This document shows positions 44,405 to 52,817 of a DNA stretch of 64,000 nt, piece by piece. Made by a program: the position numbers and the translations under genes. The DNA is from an uncultured Tenacibaculum sp. GTDB taxonomy: Bacteria > Bacteroidota > Bacteroidia > Flavobacteriales > Flavobacteriaceae. The notes below the pieces were generated by a model. It saw only the letters and a list, made by a program, of their open reading frames with translations. It had not been told where the DNA came from and made no database searches. The stretch spans positions 1 to 64,000 of the forward strand of contig CANMJA010000023.1 of NCBI GenBank assembly GCA_947498055.1, in the 5' to 3' direction. How positions within the stretch are numbered: position 1 is the stretch's first letter; the number at the start of each line of letters is the position of its first letter.

Positions 44405-44977
44405 AAGAAACTAAAAATTAGTGTTATTTTCTAAAGTAGACACTAAAAAAGCTTAATATATTAGATATACTATTTAAAGAGAAAGCTTCTCAAATCTATC
44501 ATAAACATCAAAAATGTGATTAAAAAGAAACAAAAACTTCTTTCTATTATTTGTCAAAAAACATACACATATCTTAAAAATACCGTAAATAAATTACAAT
44601 AACGTTAATTTTACTACTTGTTTTTTGATATAAATTTATTTTCATATATTTACAAAAACCTCAAAATCAAATAAATGAAAAATTCCACCAACTTAAAAAG
44701 ACATACTCTTTTTCTTAATAAAAAACTATTCAAATACAAACAGGCATAATCAAAACCTTTTGTTGTTTCGGCGACTAAAATAGACAGTAGAAAATTAAAT
44801 TGTTTTATATATTATTTTAAACCTCATACATAAAACACTTCAATTCTTAAAAATATCTTTAGATAACAGTTAAACCATTTTGTATTTAAAATACATTATG
44901 TAAATGAAACTCACTTTATTCTAATGTAATTACCTAATTAAACTGTAACAAATTTTAATTAACTCAAACTATAAATC
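44405..44977. other. Long leader/intergenic region before the peptide cluster
   Basis: No full gene is supported. A 24-codon open frame (44674-44748, MKNSTNLKRHTLFLNKKLFK and four more residues) starts with ATG but resembles nothing and cannot be called coding. The region is extremely AT-rich and ends in the promoter and leader of the peptide genes. Confidence 0.5.
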
Positions 44978-45160
44978 ATGAAAAAATTATCAGAATTAAA
45001 AGGATTTAAAACCCTATCTAAAAAAGAACAAAATAAAATTAATGGTAGTGCTAGATTTTATTGCAGAGGCAGGAATACTTGTTGCACTAATATCCCTGGT
45101 TTCGGTGAAATATGCGAACCTTGTCGTTGTTTTGATAATGGAGGTTATATCTTACTCTAA
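44978..45160 (+). CDS. Cys-rich peptide precursor 1 with double-glycine-like leader
   Basis: A 60-residue peptide. Residues 1-23 (MKKLSELKGFKTLSKKEQNK, then ING) form a leader nearly identical to those of the next two genes and similar to the LSKKEQ-x-x-I-x-G leaders of bacteriocin and RiPP precursors in Bacteroidota. The core after ING has six Cys in the order C-x5-CC-x9-C-x2-C-x1-C (FYCRGRNTCC to CEPCRC). This suggests cleavage after Gly by a C39-type peptidase/exporter and disulfides or other Cys modification. No such enzyme is encoded nearby. All three genes share the same upstream string ACTATAAATCATG or a close variant. Function (antibacterial, signalling or self-recognition) is unknown. 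Confidence 0.75.
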   Translation: MKKLSELKGFKTLSKKEQNKINGSARFYCRGRNTCCTNIPGFGEICEPCRCFDNGGYILL

Positions 45161-45194
45161 TAAAATTTAAACACTAATATTAAAACTATAAATC

Positions 45195-45389
45195 ATGAAA
45201 AAATTATCAGAATTAAAAGAAATTAAAGTTCTTTCTAAAAAAGAGCAAAACAAAATTAATGGGGCTAATGGAGGCAATGTTATTTGCAAGCCAGATAATA
45301 GATGCTATCTTCATATATCTCCAAATATAGAAACACTTCTTGGTTACTGTCGTTATGGTATTGATAGTGGCTGCGCTATTTATGTGTAA
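45195..45389 (+). CDS. Cys-containing peptide precursor 2 with double-glycine-like leader
   Basis: A 64-residue paralogue of its neighbours. The leader (MKKLSELKEIKVLSKKEQNK, then INGANGG) differs from that of gene 1 at few positions. The core keeps the first Cys spacing C-x5-C (ICKPDNRC) but has Tyr in place of the second Cys of the CC pair, and then C-x7-C (YCRYGIDSGC), for four Cys in total. Conserved leader with a divergent core is the hallmark of a diversifying precursor family. The gene is 34 bases after peptide 1 and 31 before peptide 3, so all three are probably on one transcript. Confidence 0.75.
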   Translation: MKKLSELKEIKVLSKKEQNKINGANGGNVICKPDNRCYLHISPNIETLLGYCRYGIDSGCAIYV

Positions 45390-45420
45390 AAATTAATTAT
45401 TAACTTAACTCAAATATATC

Positions 45421-45609
45421 ATGAAAAAACTATCAGAATTAAAAGGGTTTAAAATTCTTTCTAAAAAAGAACAAAATAAAGTTAATGGTGCAATGTTAAG
45501 CAGACCATATTGTGCTGGACCTAACAGATGTTGCGTTGATACTTTTAATGGACTTACGCTTTGCGAACATGGCCGTTGCCATGGCAATGGTTTTTGTTCT
45601 TGGTCGTAA
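45421..45609 (+). CDS. Cys-rich peptide precursor 3 with double-glycine-like leader
   Basis: A 62-residue paralogue. The leader MKKLSELKGFKILSKKEQNK plus VNG is very close to that of gene 1, and the core repeats C-x5-CC-x9-C (YCAGPNRCC to LTLC), then C-x4-C spaced differently (EHGRCHGNGFC), six Cys in all. Identical leaders and the same C-x5-CC-x9-C frame in genes 1 and 3 make chance resemblance implausible. The gene ends at a clear terminator, so the cluster is a three-gene unit bordered by thyA. Confidence 0.75.
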   Translation: MKKLSELKGFKILSKKEQNKVNGAMLSRPYCAGPNRCCVDTFNGLTLCEHGRCHGNGFCSWS

Positions 45610-45650
45610 ACACATTTCGTTTTTAGTTAATAACTTACTAAAAACAATTT

Positions 45651-45686
45651 AAAAGCATTAACATTTTTTTGTTGATGCTTTTTTAT
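45651..45686 (+). terminator. Intrinsic terminator of the peptide cluster
   Basis: Stem AAAAGCATTAAC / GTTGATGCTTTT (45651-45662 with 45671-45682, one G-T pair) followed by TTTT. It closes the three-peptide unit ahead of thyA. Confidence 0.8.
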
Positions 45687-45714
45687 TTTTACCCGTTGAA
45701 ATAAAGTAAATAGA

Positions 45715-46539
45715 ATGAAACAGTATTTAGATTTAGTAAAACACGTTTTAGAAAACGGTAATGAAAAGGGAGATAGAACAGGAACGGGTACTAAAAGTGT
45801 TTTTGGGTATCAAATGCGATTCGATTTAAATGAAGGTTTTCCTATGGTGACTACTAAAAAGTTGCATTTAAAATCTATCATTTATGAGTTACTTTGGTTT
45901 ATAAAAGGAGATACTAATATTAAATATCTACAAGAAAACGGAGTTAAAATATGGAACGCTTGGGCTGATGAAAATGGTGATTTAGGTCCTGTATATGGTC
46001 ATCAATGGAGAAACTGGAATAGTGATGACATTGATCAATTAAGAGATGTTATTGAAACTTTAAAAAAGAACCCTAATAGCAGAAGAATGCTAATTTCTGC
46101 ATGGAACCCTAGTGTTTTACCAGATACTTCTATTTCTTTTTCAGACAATGTGGCTAATGGAAAAGCAGCATTACCTCCATGTCATGCTTTTTTTCAGTTT
46201 TATGTAGCCGATGGAAAATTATCTTGCCAATTATACCAACGCAGTGCTGATATTTTTTTAGGAGTTCCTTTTAATATTGCTAGTTATGCATTATTAACAA
46301 TGATGATTGCGCAAGTTTGCGGTTATAAAACTGGAGAATTTATTCATACTTTTGGAGATGCTCATATATACAATAATCATATCGATCAATTGAAATTACA
46401 GCTATCTAGAGAAACAAGAAGTTTACCAAAAATGAAATTAAATACTTCTATAAAAAATATAGAAGATTTCACTTTCGAAGACTTCGAATTAGTAGATTAT
46501 AACCCGCACCCTCACATTAAAGGAGCTGTAGCTATCTAA
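45715..46539 (+). CDS. thyA: Thymidylate synthase
   Basis: A 274-residue enzyme that methylates dUMP with methylene-tetrahydrofolate. Catalytic Cys156 lies in [12 protein letters not shown]. Other sites are the phosphate-binding Arg of [18 protein letters not shown], the [11 protein letters not shown] loop and the C-terminal [11 protein letters not shown]. An insert of about ten residues before the active site ([13 protein letters not shown]) makes it slightly longer than the 264-residue enteric form. It lies two genes before folA, which regenerates tetrahydrofolate for this reaction, so the region is a folate/thymidylate unit. Confidence 0.97.
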   Translation: MKQYLDLVKHVLENGNEKGDRTGTGTKSVFGYQMRFDLNEGFPMVTTKKLHLKSIIYELLWFIKGDTNIKYLQENGVKIWNAWADENGDLGPVYGHQWRNWNSDDIDQLRDVIETLKKNPNSRRMLISAWNPSVLPDTSISFSDNVANGKAALPPCHAFFQFYVADGKLSCQLYQRSADIFLGVPFNIASYALLTMMIAQVCGYKTGEFIHTFGDAHIYNNHIDQLKLQLSRETRSLPKMKLNTSIKNIEDFTFEDFELVDYNPHPHIKGAVAI

Positions 46540-46622
46540 TTTTAACGTTCTTTTATCTCTTTTTTACTTTTAAAGTTCTAAAATCTAATTAAATTAGTGT
46601 TTATAAAGATTAAACACAGAAA

Positions 46623-46808
46623 ATGATTTCAGAAATTGATACTATTAAGGAAGACATATATGATATTGTAGCAGAAATTGACGATGAAAATGTTTTAATT
46701 GCTGTAAAAACTATTATAGAAAACATTCGTTCTAATGCTTTAAATGAAGTTACAACAGATAAAAGAGATTTAACTGGTTATATAAAAGAATGGGTGAAAA
46801 ACATGTGA
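46623..46808 (+). CDS. Small protein of unknown function between thyA and folA
   Basis: A 61-residue acidic, helical protein (MISEIDTIKEDIYDIVAEID, then VLIAVKTIIENI). The pattern of a short helix pair followed by a charged tail loosely resembles antitoxin-like small proteins of Bacteroidota that begin the same way, but no toxin lies beside it. The frame is intact, starts with ATG and is spaced in step with its neighbours, so I treat it as a gene. It is 22 bases ahead of folA, suggesting co-transcription. Confidence 0.5.
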   Translation: MISEIDTIKEDIYDIVAEIDDENVLIAVKTIIENIRSNALNEVTTDKRDLTGYIKEWVKNM

Positions 46809-46830
46809 TTTTTATCAATAATTAATTTTT

Positions 46831-47322
46831 ATGATTACAATTATTGCTGCTATTGGGCAAAACAATGAACTAGGAAAAAACAATGATTTAATTTGGCATT
46901 TACCTGCTGATTTAAAAAGGTTTAAAAAAGTTACTTCTGGTCATCATATTTTAATGGGGAGAAACACTTTTGAAAGTATTGGCAAACCACTTCCTAACAG
47001 AACCACTATTATTATCACTAGAAACAACTCTTATTTTAAAGATGGTTGTTTAATTGCAAATAGCATAGAAGACGCACTAGAATTAGCGAATAAGGAAGAA
47101 CATGTTTTTATCATAGGTGGAGCAGAAATCTATAAACAAACAATCGCTTTAAATCTAGCAGATAAGCTAGATATTACTATTGTACATGACACGTTTGATG
47201 CAGATGTTTTTTTTCCTGAAATAGACCCTAACGTATGGGTAGAAATATCTAGAGAAAATTTTAAATCTGATGAGAAAAACAAATTTGATTATAGTTTCGT
47301 TTCTTATGAAAGAAAAAAATGA
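46831..47322 (+). CDS. folA: Dihydrofolate reductase
   Basis: A 163-residue enzyme making tetrahydrofolate with NADPH. Asp27 in IWHLPADLKRFKK is the proton donor site; ILMGRNTFESIG and PNRTTIIITRN bind NADPH, and VFIIGGAEIYKQ holds the GG pair. Length is normal for bacterial DHFR. It ends in a 4-base overlap (ATGA) with the following GNAT gene, and thyA lies just upstream, forming a thymidylate-supply unit. Confidence 0.97.
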   Translation: MITIIAAIGQNNELGKNNDLIWHLPADLKRFKKVTSGHHILMGRNTFESIGKPLPNRTTIIITRNNSYFKDGCLIANSIEDALELANKEEHVFIIGGAEIYKQTIALNLADKLDITIVHDTFDADVFFPEIDPNVWVEISRENFKSDEKNKFDYSFVSYERKK

Positions 47323-47780
47323 TTTTTTTAGTCACTAAAACGCTTAATTTAAAACAAAAAGAAATACTAAGAGTTCTTTGGAACAATGAATACCCACAAG
47401 CAATTAAACAAAAAACTTTCCTTGAGTTTGAAGAATATTTAAACTCTTTAAAAGACACTAACCACACCCTTATAATTGATAATAATATTATTATTGGCTG
47501 GTATGCAGATTTTATTAGAGAAAATGAACGTTGGTTTTTAATGATTTTAGCTTCTAAGTTTCATGGGAAAGGTATTGGTAAACTACTTTTAGAAAAAGCC
47601 AAAAAGAAGCATACTGTTTTAAATGGATGGGTAGTTACTAGTAATCAACATATAAAAACCAATAATCAATACTATCAATCACCAATAAAGTTTTATAAAA
47701 AATTAGGTTTTACTATTTTTGAAAACATTACCATGGTTTCAACCAGTATTAAAACTATAAAAATTCAATTTACTCGTTAA
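47319..47780 (+). CDS. GNAT family N-acetyltransferase
   Basis: A 153-residue acetyltransferase overlapping folA by four bases. The acetyl-CoA loop is LASKFHGKGIGKLLLEKAKK (Q/R-x-x-G-x-G/A form, here K-F-H-G-K-G-I-G), and SPIKFYKKLGFTIFENI is the usual C-terminal motif. The start codon at 47319 is ATG. The substrate is unknown. It ends five bases before the gldA start, so folA, this gene and gldA are probably one transcript. Confidence 0.85.
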   Translation: MIFLVTKTLNLKQKEILRVLWNNEYPQAIKQKTFLEFEEYLNSLKDTNHTLIIDNNIIIGWYADFIRENERWFLMILASKFHGKGIGKLLLEKAKKKHTVLNGWVVTSNQHIKTNNQYYQSPIKFYKKLGFTIFENITMVSTSIKTIKIQFTR

Positions 47781-47785
47781 TTATT

Positions 47786-48679
47786 ATGTCCATTCAACTT
47801 CATTCAGTTATCAAAACATACGAAAATCAAAAAGCTGTAAATGGAATTACCTTTTCAGCAAAAAAAGGAGAAATTGTTGGCTTTTTAGGTCCAAACGGAG
47901 CTGGAAAATCTACAACCATGAAAATTTTAACTGGATTTATTAAACCTGACGAAGGTACTGTTTTAGTAGACGACATTGACGTACTTATAAATCCTATTGA
48001 TGCGCAAAAAAGAATTGGATATTTACCTGAGCATAATCCGTTATACACAGATATGTATGTAAAAGAGTATCTTCAATTTCATGCTGATATTCACAACATA
48101 AAAACAATTAGTATTAATGATGTTATTTCTAAAGTTGGACTTGATAAAGAAGCGCATAAAAAAATACAGCAACTTTCTAAAGGATACAGACAACGTGTTG
48201 GTTTAGCAGCAGCTATTTTACACGATCCAAATGTTTTAATTTTAGATGAACCAACTACAGGTTTAGATCCTAATCAGTTAGTAGAAATAAGAAATTTAAT
48301 TAAAAATCTAGGAAAAGATAAAACTGTATTATTTTCTACTCATATTATGCAAGAAGTAGAAGCCGTTTGCAATAGAGTTATTATTATTAATAATGGTGAA
48401 ATTGTAATCGACAAACAATTAAAAGAACTAAAAGAAAGTAATAAACAGGTAATTACTATTGGTTTTGATTACAAAATAGAAGAACAATTTTTACAACGAT
48501 TACCTAATATTTTAAGCATTATAAATAACTATGATAATTCTTGGACGCTAACTTTCGAATCTAAAGAAGATATGCGCCCTAAACTATTTGATTTTGCACA
48601 AGAGCATGAATTAAAAATTCTTGAATTAAATTCTGAAAACAAAAATTTAGAGAGTTTATTTAGAGAATTAACTTCTTAA
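47786..48679 (+). CDS. gldA: Gliding motility ABC transporter ATP-binding protein GldA
   Basis: A 297-residue ABC ATPase. Walker A is GPNGAGKSTT, the signature LSKGYRQRVGLAAAI, Walker B VLILDEPTTGLDPN, and the switch His lies in FSTHIMQEVEA. The RIGYLPEHNPLYTDMYVKEY stretch is typical of GldA, which works with membrane proteins GldF and GldG in gliding motility of Flavobacteriia. gldF and gldG are not adjacent; they are often encoded elsewhere. It follows the GNAT gene by five bases. Confidence 0.92.
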   Translation: MSIQLHSVIKTYENQKAVNGITFSAKKGEIVGFLGPNGAGKSTTMKILTGFIKPDEGTVLVDDIDVLINPIDAQKRIGYLPEHNPLYTDMYVKEYLQFHADIHNIKTISINDVISKVGLDKEAHKKIQQLSKGYRQRVGLAAAILHDPNVLILDEPTTGLDPNQLVEIRNLIKNLGKDKTVLFSTHIMQEVEAVCNRVIIINNGEIVIDKQLKELKESNKQVITIGFDYKIEEQFLQRLPNILSIINNYDNSWTLTFESKEDMRPKLFDFAQEHELKILELNSENKNLESLFRELTS

Positions 48680-48766
48680 TTTTTAATATAGAACCTCACT
48701 TTACACATCCTATTAACTGAATCTTACTTATATTCAACTACTAATAAGCAGTTTAAGAACTAAAAT

Positions 48767-48830
48767 ATCACATCGAGTGATTTTTCAGACTAAAAGGAAG
48801 AAAAATTGTATCGAGATGTTATCGAACTGT
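48767..48830. repeat. Dispersed palindromic repeat, third copy
   Basis: The words ATCGAGTGATTTT and TTGTATCGAGATGTTATCGA match the 21138-21255 element in order, though the outer arms are less well kept. It lies between gldA and the decayed peptide gene. Confidence 0.45.
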
Positions 48831-49074
48831 TCTAAATACATCTACTTATAGTCAACACCTGAACTAACAATCAACAATTTAAAAATTAATTTTATTCATA
48901 ATAATAATCGAACTCAGGTTATTAATCTAAATTAATACGATTATATTACCTCGACATTAAAAATATATATCCATTTTTAACTACGTATTTGAACCAGTTT
49001 CTTACATATATGCAACACCACTTGTCATTCGTGTTTGTTTACAGTTATTTTAATGGAAATAAATCTTAAATAAC

Positions 49075-49297
49075 ATGAAAAATATATTATTTTTTGGTAG
49101 AGTATTAAGGAAAAAATCAACAAAGAGAAGTGAAAGTAAGTAGATTACCTTCTTTAGAAGCTTCTGGTTACTAATATTGTAATGACTGAAGGTGTGGCAA
49201 GTGTGTAAATGGCTCTTGAGAAAATTGCAGTAGTTACGAAGATGTATATGGAAAACCCTGTACAGTTGGCGGCGTTACCATTATTGAAGCTGTATAA
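49075..49297 (+). pseudogene. Decayed Cys-rich peptide precursor
   Basis: ATG 49075 starts MKNILFFGRVLRKK, which fits the MKNIL-FGK-L-K leaders of Bacteroidota peptide precursors. The frame then shifts by one and continues as REVKVSRLPSLEASGY, then YCND, RCGKCVNGS, ENCSSYEDVYGKPCTVGG and VTIIEAV before the final TAA, but with in-frame stops: TAA after SGY, TGA after ND and TGA after GS. The two TGA codons sit where a TGT/TGC Cys would complete the spacing. One frameshift and three stops with a still-recognisable Cys-rich tail point to a recently lost gene. Recoding is unlikely because of the TAA and the frameshift. Confidence 0.55.
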
Positions 49298-49319
49298 TTA
49301 AAAATCACCTCTAAACTCA

Positions 49320-49353
49320 TAAAAAAACAGGATGATAAACATCCTGTTTTTTA
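49320..49353. terminator. Intrinsic terminator after the decayed peptide gene
   Basis: Stem AAAAACAGGATG / CATCCTGTTTTTT with loop ATAAA. It can also end the convergent lipoprotein gene at 49415-50584. Confidence 0.75.
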
Positions 49354-49414
49354 TGTGAGAATATATTATTCATTCTTTAAAAAAAGATACGAGTTCTCTA
49401 TATCTATACTGCTC

Positions 49415-50584
49415 TTATTTAATTTCACTAGATTTTCCTGATCCTCCTGATCCTCCAGTTCCATTTATTAATATCCTAAAACAATTATCTGTATTACTAC
49501 TATTCACATTTATTGTTTTAGTTATTCCTTTATAGATAAATTTATAAGTACCTTTTTTAGCTAACATAAAATGAATTTCACCTTTATCATCTGTAACTAC
49601 TTCTCTTCTAGAACCATCTTCTTCTTCTAAAATAATTTTAGTATTTCTGATTTGTCTACCAAACAACCCCGATAACTTGACACAAAAATTCACAGTATCT
49701 GGCACTGTGTAATCTAAATTATATCTAGAAAAATGAGACACTTCAAATTCGTAAGTATTTCCTTTTTTTATTGCTTTTCCTTCCTCATACCATATACCAT
49801 ACTTTTCACTTAAATGCCAAAATGGAATTTCATTTTTAGACTCATGATTAGTTGGCATTGTTACTTTCACCTTTTTGTCATTTGCAATTCTTAACACTTC
49901 TCCAGAAGCATCAGTAATGTGAACATCTAACATACCTTCAGATATTAAACCTACTTCTTGATTGTCGTTTGTAACACCCACTAAATTACCTGGTGATATT
50001 GTTAAGAAGTTTCTACTTTTAGGATTAAAGTATACTATCTTAACAGAAGCTTTCCCTTGATAAACTTCTCCATTCTCATAAATTAAAGATGCTTCAGAAA
50101 ATGAAAGACGTACCCCATCGCTTTCTAATTCACCACCTTCTTTTGCATTTAATATTAAAGATGCTTTTTCTTCTATTAGAGTAAAATCAACTGTTAATTC
50201 ACTATTTCTTGAAGGCGTTATTGTTTTCAAGCTTTTTTCATATCCTTCTTTGGAAATATTTACAACAACATAATTATCATTTACAGAAATATTTTCAAAG
50301 CTTACATTTCCTAATTCATCTGTACTCTTTTCAATATTATTAACTAATATTTTAGCATTTTTTAAAGATCTATTTTGTTCATCTTTTACTTTAAAATTAA
50401 ATGTTGTTTCTATTTCAGAAAAATTTATAGTACTAGATATATTACTATCTTGTTCTTCAATTACCGAAGAATAATTACTCTCTTCTTTTTTAATTACTCC
50501 TTCTATTTCCTTACTTTCATTATTGCTACAAGAATATAGGAAAATTAAGGAAAGAATGGTTAATAAAATTTTTTGTTTTATCAT
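49415..50584 (-). CDS. Lipoprotein with carboxypeptidase-regulatory-like domains
   Basis: About 389 residues. ATG 50584 gives the lipoprotein signal MIKQKILLTILSLIFLYSC; an earlier start would add 11 unlikely residues. Two beta-sandwich units resemble CarboxypepD_reg/Big-like folds: the first at about residues 60-140 (VKDEQNRSLKNAKILVNNIE, then ISKEGYEKSLKTI), the second in the last 70 residues (LSGLFGRQIRNTKIILEEED, then DDKGEIHFML). Between them lies a ZU5-like segment (LSFSEASLIYENGEVYQGKA and FWHLSEKYGIWYEEGKAIK), assigned tentatively. Such architecture is common in Bacteroidota surface lipoproteins. It ends with a Gly/Ser-rich tail. Role unknown. Confidence 0.72.
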   Translation of the reverse strand: MIKQKILLTILSLIFLYSCSNNESKEIEGVIKKEESNYSSVIEEQDSNISSTINFSEIETTFNFKVKDEQNRSLKNAKILVNNIEKSTDELGNVSFENISVNDNYVVVNISKEGYEKSLKTITPSRNSELTVDFTLIEEKASLILNAKEGGELESDGVRLSFSEASLIYENGEVYQGKASVKIVYFNPKSRNFLTISPGNLVGVTNDNQEVGLISEGMLDVHITDASGEVLRIANDKKVKVTMPTNHESKNEIPFWHLSEKYGIWYEEGKAIKKGNTYEFEVSHFSRYNLDYTVPDTVNFCVKLSGLFGRQIRNTKIILEEEDGSRREVVTDDKGEIHFMLAKKGTYKFIYKGITKTINVNSSNTDNCFRILINGTGGSGGSGKSSEIK

Positions 50585-50711
50585 TTCTTTTATTTTGGGA
50601 TTACTATTAAAGTACATATTTACAAAATATTACACTTTTTTACTAAACAAATATAATCAAACATCAACACAAAAATACCACATAACGAATGAAAGTAATC
50701 TAAGGTTTCCC

Positions 50712-50743
50712 AAACAAGAAAAACACTTTATATTTTCTTGTTT
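50712..50743 (-). terminator. Intrinsic terminator of the HAD gene
   Basis: Arms AAACAAGAAAA (50712-50722) and TTTTCTTGTTT (50733-50743) pair perfectly; the right arm overlaps the stop end of the HAD gene on the minus strand. Confidence 0.55.
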
Positions 50744-51381
50744 AAGTAATGAAATGCTTCCAATAGAGATGGAAAAATCAGTTTACTTCCTGCTTTTTTC
50801 ATTTCTTTTTCTGAATTTTTAGCTAAAATTCCAATAGGAATCATTCCTGCTAATTTAGCTGCTTTTGTTCCTGTTAAGCTGTCTTCAAAAACCCATAAAT
50901 TTTTGAAATCTTTTTCTGTAAAACCCAATGCTTTTGCTAATGTAATATATGCTTCGGGTGCTGGTTTTGGTTTCTTATAATCTTCGACTCCAAAAACAGT
51001 TGTGAAGTTTAGATTCAGATGTTGAATACTATTTTTTAAAAATAATTTGGTAGCATTACTAGCCACGCCGTAGGGAATTTTGTTTTCTTTTAAAAACTCT
51101 GTTATTTCTAGTGCTCCAGGCAATAAATTAGGAACCTTAAAATACACATCTAAATGTTTATCTTTTAAAAAAAACAATTCTTCAGATCTATTTTCTTCTC
51201 CAATGAGACTACAAAAATATGCAGCTATTTTTCTTGGAGATTTCCCTATATAACTTTTAGGGTAAGCAGCTATTTCTTGATCAAACATTTCCTGAAAAGC
51301 AGAAGACCATGCTGAATAATGACTCTCAAAACTATCTACCACTACTCCGTCAAAATCAAATAAAAAACCTTTTGGAAACAT
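50728..51381 (-). CDS. HAD family phosphatase (beta-phosphoglucomutase-like subfamily)
   Basis: A 217-residue hydrolase. Motif I is FLFDFDGVVVDS (nucleophile Asp and acid/base Asp), motif II lies in YGVASNATKLFLKN (Ser/Asn-type), motif III is in VEDYKKPKPAPEAY (Lys), and motif IV is VFEDSLTGTKAAKLAGM. A helical cap follows motif I. Likely acts on a sugar phosphate, but the substrate is not predictable. It starts four bases after the end of the lactone oxidase gene on the same strand and is probably co-transcribed with it, hinting at a shared sugar pathway. Confidence 0.9.
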   Translation of the reverse strand: MFPKGFLFDFDGVVVDSFESHYSAWSSAFQEMFDQEIAAYPKSYIGKSPRKIAAYFCSLIGEENRSEELFFLKDKHLDVYFKVPNLLPGALEITEFLKENKIPYGVASNATKLFLKNSIQHLNLNFTTVFGVEDYKKPKPAPEAYITLAKALGFTEKDFKNLWVFEDSLTGTKAAKLAGMIPIGILAKNSEKEMKKAGSKLIFPSLLEAFHYLNKKI

Positions 51382-51385
51382 TATT

Positions 51386-52696
51386 TTAATTCTTTTTTTG
51401 GTTAAATAATTCCGTTAAATAAGGGTTTAAAAATTTATTAGTTGGATCCAATTTACTTCTAAGCTCTTTAAAATCTTCCCACTTATCATAAACCTTTGAT
51501 AATTCGGCATCTTTTACTGTAAATCGTTTTCCCCAATGTGGTTTTCCTCCATATTTTAAAAATATTTTTTCTATACTTTTAAATGCTTCATAAGTATCTG
51601 CAGTTGCAGCATTTCTAGAAACACATCCCATAGTAACAATATCTTTTTCGTAGGCATAACTTAACCAAGAGTTATCTTTATAAACAAAACGAATATCCAT
51701 GGGAATATGAATAAATGATTTATTACTCCATTTATTAATTTCTTTTTTCAACTCTTTAAACACCTTTGGAAATTCATCTAAACCAATTGTCCACTCTGCT
51801 AACTCTAAAGTAGAACCTCTAGATTTGGTAACTGTAGCTTGGTATAAAGACCCTTTATGCTCTTTTGTAGTACTAAAAAACCCTCTGTATAAAAGTTTAT
51901 TTGCAATTGCAGTAATCCAAGGAAAAACATGAGTATATTTATATAATATTTTAGATGCTTTTCTTCTATGTTTTAAATATTTAGGGCCTAAATTTTCTTT
52001 TACATTTGTATTTGGGTCTATTTTGTCTCCAATAATCACATAGCCTTTATCTGTATGAGGCAACCATAAAATTCTAAGAAAATCATGTTTTTTTAAACGT
52101 TCTTTAATTTGAGGAAGCCATTTATTATCTTCTTCTGGACCTTCTTTTACATGCAGTGTATAAATAGGCACACATTTAAAGGTAACCGTAGAAACTACAC
52201 CCAAAACACCTAAAGAAACCCTCACTGCATCCATTAATTCCTCTCCTTCTTTGATTTCTTTGATGGAACCATCTGCTAAAACTAAATTACAAGCTACCAT
52301 GTATTCACATAACAACTTTCCACTTGTACCATGCGTACCTGTAGCTAAAGCACCACCAATGGTTATCGTATTAATATCTGGTAAACAAGGAATACACCAA
52401 CCTTTAGATTCTATATACTCCAATAAATCACCTAAAACGACTCCTGATTGTACAGTTACTGTACGTTGAGAATCATTATGAGATAAAATTTTATTATACC
52501 CTGTTATATCTATTAAATTTTCTGTACCCGCAGCAATATCAGCTGAAGATTGTTTAGATCCAAAAAATCGTATTTTATCTGTTTTTGCAACAACGTCCTG
52601 CAGTTCTTGCTCGGTTTTTACACTATAAAGAGATTCGTAATTGTAAGAAAGATTTTTATTCCAACTTACCCAAACACCATTTTTGTTTTGTTTCAT
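51386..52696 (-). CDS. FAD-linked sugar-1,4-lactone oxidase (D-arabinono/L-gulonolactone oxidase-like)
   Basis: A 436-residue flavoenzyme. The N-terminal PP-loop FAD-binding part shows VQSGVVLGDLLEYIESKGWC, PCLPDINTITIGGALATGTH (the G-T-H at residue 126 region is typical) and GVLGVVSTVTFKCVP. The C-terminal substrate domain ends KPHWGKRFTVKDAELSKVYD with FLNPYLTELF, which matches arabinono-lactone/gulonolactone oxidases. These enzymes oxidise aldonolactones with oxygen or other acceptors. No signal peptide is seen. Downstream, a HAD phosphatase gene is almost contiguous. Confidence 0.85.
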   Translation of the reverse strand: MKQNKNGVWVSWNKNLSYNYESLYSVKTEQELQDVVAKTDKIRFFGSKQSSADIAAGTENLIDITGYNKILSHNDSQRTVTVQSGVVLGDLLEYIESKGWCIPCLPDINTITIGGALATGTHGTSGKLLCEYMVACNLVLADGSIKEIKEGEELMDAVRVSLGVLGVVSTVTFKCVPIYTLHVKEGPEEDNKWLPQIKERLKKHDFLRILWLPHTDKGYVIIGDKIDPNTNVKENLGPKYLKHRRKASKILYKYTHVFPWITAIANKLLYRGFFSTTKEHKGSLYQATVTKSRGSTLELAEWTIGLDEFPKVFKELKKEINKWSNKSFIHIPMDIRFVYKDNSWLSYAYEKDIVTMGCVSRNAATADTYEAFKSIEKIFLKYGGKPHWGKRFTVKDAELSKVYDKWEDFKELRSKLDPTNKFLNPYLTELFNQKKN

Positions 52697-52817
52697 TTTA
52701 TTCTAAAAATAATATACAAAAGTATTTGTTTTTAAGGTAAAAAACTATGGTTATGAGGATCTTCTTTTATAATTTTATGTATTTAGTAAAGTAAGAAAAG
52801 TTGAAGTAAATAAATTT

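Larger units (their letters stand above)
48680..49414. other. Long intergenic region with repeat and decayed peptide gene
   Basis: No intact gene is visible. The left half contains a copy of the dispersed palindromic repeat (48767-48830). The right half holds a decayed Cys-rich peptide gene (49075-49297) and a terminator, given separately. Confidence 0.6.

Noticed and set aside
49075..49297. TGA read as a selenocysteine or other recoded amino acid in the Cys-rich peptide
   Set aside because: A TAA stop and a frameshift in the same frame make decay the simpler reading.
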